64,000 nt of DNA from SZUA-442 sp963753185 (GCA_963753185.1 CAVWBO010000007.1:806001-870000); one strand, 5' to 3'; shown: positions 34,171-43,704, counted from the first letter of the stretch. Notes: generated by a model not told the origin, from the sequence alone. Numbers and translations are program-made.

Positions 34171-34658
34171 GCAAGAACGACGAGCACGTCCTCAACGGTC
34201 GGACCGCCGGGTTCGTGACGCGCCTGTTCGCCTACGTCGCCGACGCCGCCGTCGTCGCCGGCATCGTGGCGATCGGCGGATGGATCGCCGTACTCATCGA
34301 CGACGTCATCGACCAGGTCGGCCTCGATCTGAGGATCAGCCTCGGCGCGATCTACGTCTTCCTCATCCCGCTGATCATCGGGCTGTACTTCGTCATGTTC
34401 TGGTCCCTCACCGGAAGGACGATCGGCAAGTGGCTCCTCGGCCTTCGCGTCATCGGCCACGACGGGCATCCGCCCACGATCAGTCGGTCCATCGTCCGCG
34501 TCGTCGGCTACGGGTTGTCCGCGATCGTGTTCTGGCTCGGCTACATCTGGGTGCTCGTCGACGACGACCGTCAGGCGTGGCACGACCACATGGCCCGCAC
34601 CTGGGTCATCTACGACTACTCACGCCAGCCGGCCATCGAATTCACCGACGAGGGCTGA
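34167..34658 (+). CDS. RDD family membrane protein
   Basis: A 163-residue RDD-domain protein. The opening GFVTRLFAYVADAAVV matches the RDD signature (Arg plus Asp-rich helix 1), followed by three further membrane segments and the typical FWSLTGRTIGKWLLGLRVIG. RDD proteins are integral membrane proteins with proposed transport roles, in some cases Na+/H+ exchange. The function here is not established. The GTG at 34167 overlaps the upstream stop. It converges with glpD with 2 bp between. Confidence 0.85.
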   Translation: MSKNDEHVLNGRTAGFVTRLFAYVADAAVVAGIVAIGGWIAVLIDDVIDQVGLDLRISLGAIYVFLIPLIIGLYFVMFWSLTGRTIGKWLLGLRVIGHDGHPPTISRSIVRVVGYGLSAIVFWLGYIWVLVDDDRQAWHDHMARTWVIYDYSRQPAIEFTDEG

Positions 34659-34660
34659 CG

Positions 34661-36397
34661 TCACCCGGCCCCGAGGGTTCGGATGTCCCGTGCACCCATG
34701 CGGGCGGCGTCAGCAGTGCGGTCGTCCGGCATCGTCTGGGACTCTCGCTCGGCCGCAACCCTCGCCTCGTAGTGCTCCAACTCCCGCTCGATCGTCGCGT
34801 CGTCCCAATCCAGCACGTCTCCCATGATTGCTGCGACGAAGGGTGCGCCGAGGACGGCACGGTCCGGGCACTCGATCGAGAGCCTGGTCCTCCGGGTGAG
34901 GACGTCGTCGAGGTGCAACGCTGCCTCGTGTTCGACGGCGAAGCGAACCTCGGCACCGAGATATCGACCGGACGGGATCTGCTGGGCGAGGCGAGGTTCG
35001 GAGGCCGCCATGTCGAGGACGATGGTCGCCTCGCCGCCATATCGGTGCGCCAGCCGACGCACCTCGTCCGGCCCGACGCCGTAGGTCGCGGCTACGTCGT
35101 CGATGCGTGCGATCAGGTCTCCGTAGCCCTCTGCCCCGATGAGCGGGATCTCGTCGGTCCGTGTACCGGGAATCTGCGCACCGATCGACTCGAACGCCCT
35201 GTCGATCGTGTCCTGCGCCATCACGCGGTACGTCGTGTACTTGCCCCCGGCGATCGTCACGAGACCGGGAGCGGGGATCGTGATGGAATGCTCCCGACTG
35301 AGCTTCGCCGTCGACTCCGAATCGCCGCTGACCAACGGTCGAAGGCCCGCATAGACACCAACGACGTCGTCGTGGGTGAGTGGCGGATCGATCACGCGGT
35401 TGACCTGCTCGAGCACGTAGTCGATGTCAGAACGGCTTGCGGCGGGGTGGGCGAGTCCGAGTTCCCACGGCGTGTCGGTGGTGCCGATATGCCAGAAGTG
35501 CTCATGGGGGATGAGGAACAACACGCTCGTTGCGGTCTTCGTGATGAACCCGACCTCGGACCGGATCCGATCGCGCGGTACGACAATGTGGATGCCTTTC
35601 GAGGCGGTCACGTCGGTCTTCCGGTCGCCGACCTTCGCCTCGACCGAGTCTGTCCACACCCCCGTGGCGTTCACGACGACCCGAGCCGTCGCCTCGAGCT
35701 CGCGGCCGGTCTCGAGGCAACGTGCGCGCACGCCCGTGACGCGGTCCCCGTCACGGAGGAAGTCCTCGACCCGTGCACTCGTGAGGATGCGTGCTCCCAT
35801 CGCAGCGGCGGTGCGAGCCACGGCGACCACATAGCGCGCGTCGTCGCATCCTGCGTCGTAGTAGCGGATGCCACCGACGAAGGCGTCCTTCCTGATGCTC
35901 GGGAAGACCCTCCGGAGCTCCTTCCTGCCGAGGTGCCACTGGCGGGGAAGCGTGTTGCCTCCGAGCTTTGCGAGCGCCTCGTAGAGCGTGATTCCGGCAC
36001 CGACGTAGGCGCGCTCCCACACCCGGTGTTGGAGGGGATACACGAACGGCACCGGCCAGACGAGGTGCGGCGCGAGGTGTTGGCGGATCAGTTCGCGCTC
36101 GTGGAGGGCTTCCATCACCAGCTTGAAGTCGAACTGTTCGAGATAGCGGAGTCCGCCATGGAACAGCTTGGAGGATCGGCTCGATGTCCCCGACGACAGG
36201 TCGCGTTGCTCGATCAGGGCGACCGATAGGCCACGCGACACCGCATCGAGTGCGCAACCCACTCCGGTGATCCCGCCACCGATGACGATGACGTCGAAGG
36301 ATCCGCCATCGATGGCATCGAGATTGTCGGCCCGTTTGGCCGGTCCCAGTGAGCCAGCAGACGAACCCGGTGACGAGCCCGGTGGCGCAGCGTCCAT
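34661..36397 (-). CDS. glpD: Glycerol-3-phosphate dehydrogenase (FAD, respiratory)
   Basis: A 578-residue flavoenzyme that oxidises sn-glycerol 3-phosphate to dihydroxyacetone phosphate and reduces quinone at the membrane. After a Gly/Pro/Ser-rich lead of about 30 residues comes the FAD fold FDVIVIGGGITGVGCALDA, then SSGTSSRSSKLFHGGLRYL, the substrate motif HEHFWHIGTTDTPWE, LRPLVSGD and GGKYTTYRVMAQD. The C-terminal DAO_C domain is complete. The ATG at 36397 is supported by TAGCCT six bases upstream. No glycerol kinase or facilitator gene is nearby. Confidence 0.92.
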   Translation of the reverse strand: MDAAPPGSSPGSSAGSLGPAKRADNLDAIDGGSFDVIVIGGGITGVGCALDAVSRGLSVALIEQRDLSSGTSSRSSKLFHGGLRYLEQFDFKLVMEALHERELIRQHLAPHLVWPVPFVYPLQHRVWERAYVGAGITLYEALAKLGGNTLPRQWHLGRKELRRVFPSIRKDAFVGGIRYYDAGCDDARYVVAVARTAAAMGARILTSARVEDFLRDGDRVTGVRARCLETGRELEATARVVVNATGVWTDSVEAKVGDRKTDVTASKGIHIVVPRDRIRSEVGFITKTATSVLFLIPHEHFWHIGTTDTPWELGLAHPAASRSDIDYVLEQVNRVIDPPLTHDDVVGVYAGLRPLVSGDSESTAKLSREHSITIPAPGLVTIAGGKYTTYRVMAQDTIDRAFESIGAQIPGTRTDEIPLIGAEGYGDLIARIDDVAATYGVGPDEVRRLAHRYGGEATIVLDMAASEPRLAQQIPSGRYLGAEVRFAVEHEAALHLDDVLTRRTRLSIECPDRAVLGAPFVAAIMGDVLDWDDATIERELEHYEARVAAERESQTMPDDRTADAARMGARDIRTLGAG

Positions 36398-36403
36398 GCT
36401 CCA

Positions 36404-36409
36404 AGGCTA
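36404..36409 (-). promoter_or_regulatory. -10 hexamer TAGCCT before glpD, leaderless
   Basis: On the minus strand TAGCCT ends six bases before the ATG at 36397. Confidence 0.6.
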
Positions 36410-36483
36410 TCGGCATCCCGGGCTCCCCGATCGCGGCTCAGCCTCGGTGAGGCACCTCCTCTTCTCAGGGATCGGGCCAGCGG

Positions 36484-36489
36484 TAGCCT
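36484..36489 (+). promoter_or_regulatory. -10 hexamer TAGCCT before the phosphohexomutase gene, leaderless
   Basis: TAGCCT ends six bases before the ATG at 36496. The divergent glpD hexamer has the same sequence and the same spacing. Confidence 0.6.
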
Positions 36490-36495
36490 CGGATC

Positions 36496-38241
36496 ATGAA
36501 CGATCTCGTGTCCCGCGCCCAATCCTGGATCGAGGGCGATCCCGATCCGACCACCCGATCGGAACTGGCGGCGATTGTCGCTTCCGGGGACGAATTCGAG
36601 CTTGCCGATCGGATGGCGGGCTTCCTCGAGTTCGGCACCGCGGGCATCCGCGGAGCCGTCGAGGCCGGATCCAATCGGATGAACAGGGCCGTCGTGATCC
36701 GGACGACCGCAGGTCTCGCGGCGTACCTGAGGGAAAGCACCGATCCCGCAGCGCGGCTGGTCATCGTCGGTCGCGATGCGCGACCCTCGTCTGCGTCGTT
36801 CATGGAGGACACGATCGCCGTCCTGACCGCAGCAGGGTTCACCGTCAAGTACTTCGCCGACCCGACACCGACCCCCCTCGTGGCATATGCAGGACTGAAG
36901 CACGGTGCGTGCGCATCGATCGTGATCACGGCGAGCCACAACCCGCCTGCGGACAACGGGTACAAGGTGTACTCGTCGACGGGCGGGCAGATCATCCCAC
37001 CGACCGACGTGGCGATCGCGGAGGCGATCGCTGCGGTCCCGGCTGCGAACACCGTCCCGCGAACGGCGATGCCCTTCGAGCATCCGAGGGTCGAGCAGGT
37101 CGGCGGCGACCTGTTCGAGGACTACCTGAGGGATGTCGCAGGCGTGCTGCCCCCGGTCACAGGCGATCGGAGCATCTCGATCGTGTACTCCGCCATGCAC
37201 GGTGTCGGTGGCCGTGCAGTCATCGATGCGCTGCGGTCGTTCGGGTTCTCGAGGCTGCATCCCGTAGCCCGCCAGTTCGAACCGGATGGGACCTTCCCCA
37301 CGGTGTCGTTCCCCAATCCGGAGGAACCCGGAGCGATGGACATGGCACACGAGCTCGCTATGGCCATCGACGCTGACATCGTGTTTGCGAACGATCCGGA
37401 CGCAGACCGTCTCGCCGTTTCGATTCCGTTCCCCGGCGGGATGTGGCGAGCGCTCACGGGCAACCAGATCGGGTGCCTCCTCGCAGACTTCCTCCTCTCG
37501 ACGACGCCGGGAGCGGAGGGTCCGGTCATCAACTCGGTCGTGTCGTCGCCGATGCTCGGCATCATCGCAGGGGCACACGGCGTCGACTGGGCCCAGACGC
37601 TCACGGGCTTCAAGTGGATCTGCGCCGCAGCACTGGACCTCGAGGATGCCGGCCAGCCGCCGATGGTGCTCGGGTACGAGGAGGCCCTCGGCTACAGCAT
37701 CGGAACGACGGTGCGTGACAAGGACGGGATCTCCGCCGCCGCTGCGTTCGCTGTGCTCGCGGCATCGGCGGCCGCCGACGGGGACACCGTGCTCGACCGG
37801 CTCGGGCAGCTCTACGAGCGGTACGGGATCTGGACCTCGACCCAGGTGTCGATCCGCAGGGAGGGCGTCGAGGGCATCGAGGACATCGGTCGTGCCATGG
37901 CGGCCCTTCGATCCGACCCGCCGCCGAGCTTGGCCGGTCACGAGATCGTCGGCATCACCGACTTCGCAGAGGGCGCCGAATCGCGGCCCCGATATCTCGG
38001 TGCGACGAACCTCATCGAGCTCGACCTCGGCGACGCGGGACGGGTGCTTGCCCGTCCTTCGGGAACCGAGCCGAAGCTGAAGGTGTACGTGGACCTCCGG
38101 GCTCCGTACCCCGTCGCTGGTGCATCGGTCGGCTCCGTTTCGGAGGGGGATTGGATCGGAGCCGAGGCGGATCTCGCGGAGGCCGCGGGAATCGTCGGGC
38201 ACGCCCTCGCCGACTGGTTGGAGGAGGCGATGGGCCGGTGA
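36496..38241 (+). CDS. Phosphoglucomutase / phosphomannomutase family protein
   Basis: A 581-residue alpha-D-phosphohexomutase. The N-terminal FLEFGTAGIRGAVEAGSNRMN, the catalytic phosphoserine loop ITASHNPPADNGYKVY, the metal loop ANDPDADRLAVSI, the sugar loop GYEEALGYSIG and the phosphate-binding RPSGTEPKLKVY are all intact. Its length fits the long PGM/PMM type that acts on glucose-1-phosphate in glycogen and cell-wall sugar pathways. Sugar preference cannot be decided. The start is fixed by TAGCCT six bases upstream. Confidence 0.92.
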   Translation: MNDLVSRAQSWIEGDPDPTTRSELAAIVASGDEFELADRMAGFLEFGTAGIRGAVEAGSNRMNRAVVIRTTAGLAAYLRESTDPAARLVIVGRDARPSSASFMEDTIAVLTAAGFTVKYFADPTPTPLVAYAGLKHGACASIVITASHNPPADNGYKVYSSTGGQIIPPTDVAIAEAIAAVPAANTVPRTAMPFEHPRVEQVGGDLFEDYLRDVAGVLPPVTGDRSISIVYSAMHGVGGRAVIDALRSFGFSRLHPVARQFEPDGTFPTVSFPNPEEPGAMDMAHELAMAIDADIVFANDPDADRLAVSIPFPGGMWRALTGNQIGCLLADFLLSTTPGAEGPVINSVVSSPMLGIIAGAHGVDWAQTLTGFKWICAAALDLEDAGQPPMVLGYEEALGYSIGTTVRDKDGISAAAAFAVLAASAAADGDTVLDRLGQLYERYGIWTSTQVSIRREGVEGIEDIGRAMAALRSDPPPSLAGHEIVGITDFAEGAESRPRYLGATNLIELDLGDAGRVLARPSGTEPKLKVYVDLRAPYPVAGASVGSVSEGDWIGAEADLAEAAGIVGHALADWLEEAMGR

Positions 38242-38345
38242 CTTCCGCACTTCCCTGACCCTCGGCGCGGGCGCTTTCGGTGGCACGTGACTAGCCACCC
38301 CGGATGTCGTGGATTTGACAACCCATGAACCCGTAAAGCCCGTGA

Positions 38346-38391
38346 CACGTACCGCCGACACCTATTCGAAGAAGCGAATGGACGGTACGTG
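38346..38391. promoter_or_regulatory. Inverted repeat enclosing the DivIVA start codon
   Basis: CACGTACCG (38346-38354) and CGGTACGTG (38383-38391) are a perfect 9-bp inverted repeat. The GTG start codon (38389-38391) is the last part of the right arm. An inner pair ATTCG (38364-38368) / CGAAT (38375-38379) can extend the hairpin. No Shine-Dalgarno sequence is visible. It may be a protein-binding operator or an mRNA hairpin hiding the start. Confidence 0.5.
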
Positions 38392-41300
38392 ACCACCCAT
38401 GATCCCCACCTGCCCGTATCGATCGAAGAACGCGAGTTCTCGACGTCGCGCAAGGGATACGACAAGCGAGAAGTCCGCGCCTTCCTGACCGAGCTCGAGA
38501 CGAACTTCCGAGAGCTCGAGGACTGGGCGCAAGAGGCCAGGCTCAGGCTCCAGCGGGCCGAGTTCGAGGCGCAGAAGGTCAAGGACGAGACGGGTCAATC
38601 CGTCGACGCCGCCATCGGGGCGGTGCTCGAGGCAAAGGACAGGATCCTCGAGCGTGCCCGCGATCAGGCTTCCCAGATCGAAGCTGATGCGCGCAAGCGC
38701 GCGGATGCGATCCTGTCGGGGGTGGGCGTCGCCGCAGGTGACATTCCCGAGGATCTCGATGAGGCGCAGCGACGCGCCACCGCGATCATCGAGGAGGCCC
38801 AGCGTGAGGCCGCCGCGATGCGCCAGACCGTCGCTGAGGCCGAGGAGCGAGTCAAGGAGCTGAGCCTCGAGCGCGACCGTGTACGCGAGGAGATCGACGC
38901 CCTGATCGCCGAGACACAGGTCACCGACTCCGTCGCCGGCGTCGAGATCGATCCCGTAGGAACGATGCGCAGGGTCGAAGAGCGGTCGATGGAGATCATC
39001 TCGGATGCCGAGGCTGCCGCCCGCGCGATCCGCGACCGAGCCGATGCGGAGGTCGCGGAGGCCGAGCGCGAGATCGAGGCTGCACGCACCCGTGCCTCGG
39101 GAATCGTCGCAGAGGCAGAAGAGCGTGTTCAGGAGATGCTGCTCATGGCCGAGGACGCGGCCACCAAGTCGATGAGCGATGCCGACACCAGGGCGACCAA
39201 GCGCATCGAGTACCTCGTGACCGAGGCCCAGGCCCAGATGGACGAGGCGCGCGCACGGGCCGCAGAACAGGCCGAATCGCTGTTGGGAGAGGCCGAGAAG
39301 ATCCGCGAGGACGCGGTCGCGGAAGCGGTGTCGATCAAGGATGAGGCACTGGGCCTCCTCGCCGAGGCGGAGCGTGCAGCCGAAGAGCGCGCCGCCGAGC
39401 TCGCGGCCCAGGAGGCGGAGGTCGAGCAGCTCCGAGTGATGGCAGCGGCAGCCGAAGAGCGGGCAGCGGAGACGCTCGCAACCGCCCGCGACGGTGCGGA
39501 AGCGCTCCGTCACGAGGCCCAGGAGTTCCGCGACGATTCCAGCCGCAAGCGCGACGAGGCCCAGGCAGCGCTCGAGGCCGCCCGGATCGAGGCAGCAGAG
39601 ATCGTCTCCGCCGCACAGGCGACGGCCACCGACCTCGCTCACAAGGCCGACGCGAGGGTACGCGAGGCCGAGAGCACCGCGGCAGCGCTCGAGGCACAGG
39701 CAAAGGCCATCGTCGAGATTGCCGAGCGCGATGCAGAAGCGACGATGGCCGAGCTCCAGCTCAAGGTCATCGCGGCGAAGAAGGCCATCGTGCTCGCCAA
39801 GAGTGAGCGCCACGCTGCGATCGCTGAAACACGTGAACAGGTCGCGTCGCTCATCCAGGATGCCGAGGACAAGGCGACCGTCGTGGAAGAGCGTTCAAGG
39901 GCCGTGGAGGCCCTCCGGCGAGATGTCGAGGCCCTCAACGAAGAGGCGCAGACCGATCGCACCCTCGCCCGATCCGAGCTCGAGGAGGCCGTGGCCACCG
40001 CCGAGGCCCTGGTGGCAGATGCCGAGCGCCTCGCAGATTCCGCACGGATCGATTCGGAAGCTGCGTTGGCCAAGCTCGCGGAGACCGAGGCCGAGATCGC
40101 CCAGCGGGGTGCCGAGTTCGACGCGGAGGTCGCGAATCTCCGAGCAGCCGTCGACGCGGAGCTGGCGGACGCCAAGCTGGCGTTTGATCAGGAGCTCGCT
40201 GTCAGACGGCAGACGGCCAGGGACGAGATCGCCGCTGTGCGCGATGAGGCGGCCGAGATGCGCGCTGCCGCCATGGCGGACGTCACGCGCATGAGGGAGC
40301 AGGCGGCTGCGGCACGCGAGCAGATCGAGCAGGCGGAGGTCGTCAAGGCGCACGCGTCCGAGATCCTCGAGTCGGCAACGAGGGAAGCCGAGGATCTGCG
40401 AAACGCCGCGACCTCGCAGCTCGAGGCGGCCGAGATGCGTGCGGCGGCGGCGAGTGCATCCGAAGAGCAGGCGGGCCTGGTGCTCCAGTCGGCGCGTGAC
40501 GAGGCCGAGCTCATCAGGATCGAGTCGTCGACGATCCAGGACCAGGCGAAGAAGATCCTCGAAGCCGCTCGCAGGCAGGCCGATGAGCTCGCAGAAGCGG
40601 AGGAGCATGCGCTCGAGCTCGTCGAGAAGGCGCGTCAGGAGGCCTCCGGAATCCGTGCATCGGCGGAGGGGACTGCAGCGGCCGTCGAGCAGCGGAGCAG
40701 GGAGCTCGACGAGCGAATCGCGGCATTCGACCAGGCACAGGACGAGGCGCGGAGGTCTGTCGAGGCCGAGCGCGAGCAGGGCGAACTCGAGCTCCGGTCC
40801 CGGCTCGAAGACCTCGAACGAAGGGAAGCCGAGATCTCCGACCGCGCACGAGAGCTCGAAGCCAGCCGAGCCCGTGCGTCCGAGTCGGCTGCTGCCCTCG
40901 GTGAGCTGGAGAGCAGGCTCGCGATCAAGGAAGCGGAACTCGCGGATGCCGCCACTGCGTTGGCCGCGCAGCGCCAGGCAGTCGACGAGATGGCCACATC
41001 GTTTGGATCGATCCAGCAGGAGCTCGAAGAACGCGAGGCGGATGTCGCGGACGCCAAGCAGTCGCTTCTCGAGCGCGAGCGCGAACTCGAGGACGAGCGG
41101 GCCGCGATCGAGTCCGCTCGCGCCGAGCTGGACGCGCGTGCAGCCGAACGGGACGAGCGGGCCTCTGCGCTCGCGGAGCGACTCGCGTCGACGGAGGCAG
41201 AGGTCGAAGCGGTGCGTGCTGAGGCTGATGAGCTTCGGGTGCGGCTTGCGGAGGTTGAGGCGGTTCGTTCTGAGGCAGAGGCGTTGCGGGGTCGGTTGGG

Positions 41301-42837
41301 TGAGGTCGAGGGTGCTGCGGCGGAGGCTGAGGAGTTGCGTGGCCTGATCGCTCGTCGTGATGAGGAGCTGTCGGTGATGGCTGCCGAGTTGGAGTTGGCT
41401 CGTGCGGAGGTTGCTGAGCGTGTGAGCGCTCGTGACGAGCGGGTCGGTGAGCTCACGGTGGAGGTCGAGGCGGTGCGTGCTGAGGCTGATGAGCTTCGGG
41501 TGCGGCTTGCGGAGGTTGAGGCGGTTCGTTCTGAGGCTGAGGCGTTGCGGGGTCGGTTGGGTGAGGTCGAGGGTGCTGCGGCGGAGGCTGAGGAGTTGCG
41601 TGGCCTGATCGCTCGTCGTGATGAGGAGCTGTCGGTGATGGCTGCCGAGTTGGAGTTGGCTCGTGCGGAGGTTGCTGAGCGTGTGGGCGCTCGTGACGAG
41701 CGGGTCGGTGAGCTCACGGTGGAGGTCGAGGCGGTGCGTGCTGAGGCTGATGAGCTCCGGGTGCGGCTTGCGGAGGTCGAGGGAGGCGCTGCAGTCTCCG
41801 AAGAGCTTCGCGATCTCGTGGCACAGAGGGAGGCAGAGGTCTCCGAGTTGCGTGCACAGGCTGAGCGGACCGAACAGTTGGAGGCCGAGCTCGCAGAGCG
41901 TGACGGCATCATCGACGCTCTTCGCGAGGAGGCAGCGGAGCTCGGCATCGCCAGGGACGAGCTGACTGATCGTGAGGCTCTGATCGCGAAACTCGAGGCC
42001 GAGATCGCCGTGCTCGAGGAGAACGCCTCCATCAACGACTCGGTGGCCGATGATGCCGAACTCGTGAGTCGCATCGCGACGCTCGAAGCACGGGAGGCGG
42101 ACTTGCTCGACCAGATCGAGACGCTCACCGCAGAGGCTTCCAGGTTTGACGCCGAGCGCGCCTCACTCGAGGAGAGAGACGCACGTCTCGAGGCGGAGTA
42201 CCGGGTCCTCGCGGAGCGCGAGGCCGACCTCGAAAGCAGGATGGCCGTGCTCGAACGAGGTCGGATGGAATCCCGATCCGGCGATGACTTTGCTCCGGCC
42301 GCGAGCTATGACGACGGTCCAGTTGCCGACGTTGAAGCCGAATCCGCGCACGAGCCATCACCGGCCGACACCGACGGTCTTTCGCTGTCCGCTCGGATCG
42401 CGGCGGCCGACGCCGCGGGTGGATCCAAGGACTCATCCGAGGACTCCCTCGACGCGATCCGCAGCGCAGCGATGGATGCGCTCGAGGAAGCCCGATCGAT
42501 CAAGCAGCGGTCCTTCGTCGAGACCCACGGGCCTCGCGATGGCGCAGAGCCGTCGGCGGTCGAAGACTCCGTCGCCGAGCAGGTAGTCGCCCCTGCGGAT
42601 CCCGGTACCGAGGATGAGGCTGCCCATGCCCGTCCTGTCGTGCACATGGACTACTCGCCGGCCGTTGCACCACCCGTGCGCGACAACGTCGAGGATGACG
42701 ACGAGAAGGGCGAGCCGACGAGGATCGAGAGTCGATACAGTCGGAATTCGGCGAAGCTGCCGAGAATCGGTGTCGACCCCAATGGCAGCACGAGTACGAT
42801 CGCCAGCCTGCGCAAGCAGCTGACGTCGGACAACTAG
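38389..42837 (+). CDS. Giant DivIVA-domain coiled-coil protein
   Basis: A 1482-residue protein. Residues about 10-60 form a DivIVA-type N-terminal domain (EFSTSRKGYDKREVRAFLTELE), which targets curved membranes. About residues 40-1310 are almost uninterrupted heptad-type coiled coil rich in Ala, Glu and Arg. The last 170 residues are less ordered and acidic, with a basic end (NGSTSTIASLRKQL). Normal DivIVA/Wag31 is under 400 residues. Size and layout recall the polarity scaffold Scy of Streptomyces, a filament former that works with DivIVA, though homology is not shown. Inside are two nearly identical 87-residue repeats (about 938-1111). The GTG start lies in an inverted repeat and has no ribosome site. 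Confidence 0.85.
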   Translation: MTTHDPHLPVSIEEREFSTSRKGYDKREVRAFLTELETNFRELEDWAQEARLRLQRAEFEAQKVKDETGQSVDAAIGAVLEAKDRILERARDQASQIEADARKRADAILSGVGVAAGDIPEDLDEAQRRATAIIEEAQREAAAMRQTVAEAEERVKELSLERDRVREEIDALIAETQVTDSVAGVEIDPVGTMRRVEERSMEIISDAEAAARAIRDRADAEVAEAEREIEAARTRASGIVAEAEERVQEMLLMAEDAATKSMSDADTRATKRIEYLVTEAQAQMDEARARAAEQAESLLGEAEKIREDAVAEAVSIKDEALGLLAEAERAAEERAAELAAQEAEVEQLRVMAAAAEERAAETLATARDGAEALRHEAQEFRDDSSRKRDEAQAALEAARIEAAEIVSAAQATATDLAHKADARVREAESTAAALEAQAKAIVEIAERDAEATMAELQLKVIAAKKAIVLAKSERHAAIAETREQVASLIQDAEDKATVVEERSRAVEALRRDVEALNEEAQTDRTLARSELEEAVATAEALVADAERLADSARIDSEAALAKLAETEAEIAQRGAEFDAEVANLRAAVDAELADAKLAFDQELAVRRQTARDEIAAVRDEAAEMRAAAMADVTRMREQAAAAREQIEQAEVVKAHASEILESATREAEDLRNAATSQLEAAEMRAAAASASEEQAGLVLQSARDEAELIRIESSTIQDQAKKILEAARRQADELAEAEEHALELVEKARQEASGIRASAEGTAAAVEQRSRELDERIAAFDQAQDEARRSVEAEREQGELELRSRLEDLERREAEISDRARELEASRARASESAAALGELESRLAIKEAELADAATALAAQRQAVDEMATSFGSIQQELEEREADVADAKQSLLERERELEDERAAIESARAELDARAAERDERASALAERLASTEAEVEAVRAEADELRVRLAEVEAVRSEAEALRGRLGEVEGAAAEAEELRGLIARRDEELSVMAAELELARAEVAERVSARDERVGELTVEVEAVRAEADELRVRLAEVEAVRSEAEALRGRLGEVEGAAAEAEELRGLIARRDEELSVMAAELELARAEVAERVGARDERVGELTVEVEAVRAEADELRVRLAEVEGGAAVSEELRDLVAQREAEVSELRAQAERTEQLEAELAERDGIIDALREEAAELGIARDELTDREALIAKLEAEIAVLEENASINDSVADDAELVSRIATLEAREADLLDQIETLTAEASRFDAERASLEERDARLEAEYRVLAEREADLESRMAVLERGRMESRSGDDFAPAASYDDGPVADVEAESAHEPSPADTDGLSLSARIAAADAAGGSKDSSEDSLDAIRSAAMDALEEARSIKQRSFVETHGPRDGAEPSAVEDSVAEQVVAPADPGTEDEAAHARPVVHMDYSPAVAPPVRDNVEDDDEKGEPTRIESRYSRNSAKLPRIGVDPNGSTSTIASLRKQLTSDN
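41200..41781 (+). repeat. 261-bp tandem repeat, 2.2 copies, within the DivIVA gene
   Basis: Two almost identical 261-bp units (41200-41460 and 41461-41721) and a partial third (41722-41781) encode 87-residue coiled-coil repeats starting VEAVRAEADELRVRL. Only a few bases differ. Codon use in the repeat (GTT, TTG, GCG, GCT) differs from the surrounding gene (GTC, CTC, GCC), which points to recent duplication and perhaps foreign origin of the unit. Confidence 0.92.
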
Positions 42838-42866
42838 TCGGAGCGGCCGATCAGCTCGTTGTCCGA
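42826..42866. terminator. Bidirectional terminator candidate
   Basis: TCGGACAAC and GTTGTCCGA form a perfect 9-bp inverted repeat that spans the 13-bp gap between two convergent genes and includes both stop regions. A T-tract is lacking, so its strength is uncertain. Confidence 0.45.
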
Positions 42867-43579
42867 TGGGCGGCACTGACCGCTGCAGCTTGGTCAGGCG
42901 GCAGCCGTTTCACCACCTCCCTGATGGTCACGCCAGATGCCCTGGCGGCTCGCGGCAGGATCCATCGATAGACCATGTCAGGCCGCCTGCGGGCGGTGTC
43001 ACGGAGGATCCATCCGATCGCCTTGCGGATGAAGAACTCCTTCTCCTCCAACATGGCGTCAGCGTGGCGTCCGAACCGGTCGAAGTCACCGCCTCCGGAT
43101 CGCAGTGCGAGGAGGTGGGCGAGGAGCGCCGAGCGGCGGATCCAGAAGTCGTCGTCTCGTGCCCACCGATCCAGAATGGAGTCGGCATTCGGGTGCCGAT
43201 CGAGCAGGGGGCCCGCTACCGAGGCAGCCAGGTCATCGACGAGCGCCCACGTCCCCGCTTCGCGCAGGAGTCGCTCCACGATTTCGATGTCCGGCGGTCG
43301 GAGCTGATCGAGGCGCAGCTCGAGGAGATGGACGGCTGCCGCGCGCCGTTCGTGGACGGGTTGGGACCACAGCTCCTCGACCATGGCGATGATGTCGTCG
43401 TGGCCGACGTCTTCGAGGCCGCCGAGCCACGAACGCACGGTGCGGGTGAGGACGGGCACCGTGACCCCGTAGAACTCGAGATCGCTCTTCAAGTACCGCT
43501 TCTCGTTCGTCGCCCGCTCCTCGGTGCCAGCTGCGCGCAACCGTCGGTCGAGGTCGTTGACGCTGCTGTCCATAGCCAT
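42851..43579 (-). CDS. DNA alkylation repair protein, AlkD-like
   Basis: A 242-residue all-helical HEAT-repeat protein of the AlkD family, which excises positively charged alkylated bases such as N3-methyladenine and N7-methylguanine. Typical segments are YLKSDLEFYGVTVPVLTRTVR, the WALVDDLAASVAGPLL repeat, DFWIRRSALLAHLLALR and EKEFFIRKAIGWILRD. The Trp/Asp/Arg residues of the substrate cleft appear present. It converges with the DivIVA gene. GACAAT lies six bases before the ATG, a weaker form of the leaderless arrangement. Confidence 0.88.
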   Translation of the reverse strand: MAMDSSVNDLDRRLRAAGTEERATNEKRYLKSDLEFYGVTVPVLTRTVRSWLGGLEDVGHDDIIAMVEELWSQPVHERRAAAVHLLELRLDQLRPPDIEIVERLLREAGTWALVDDLAASVAGPLLDRHPNADSILDRWARDDDFWIRRSALLAHLLALRSGGGDFDRFGRHADAMLEEKEFFIRKAIGWILRDTARRRPDMVYRWILPRAARASGVTIREVVKRLPPDQAAAVSAAHRTTS

Positions 43580-43704
43580 GGTGCGATTGTCCCATCTCCG
43601 GTCCGTGCGTTGCGGTCAGGAGCCTCCCGGCGGTCTTCCTGTGCTCTCGTCCCCAGGAGGACCCTCCGTCGGCCGAGTGCACCGACCCAATCACCCTGTG
43701 CCCC

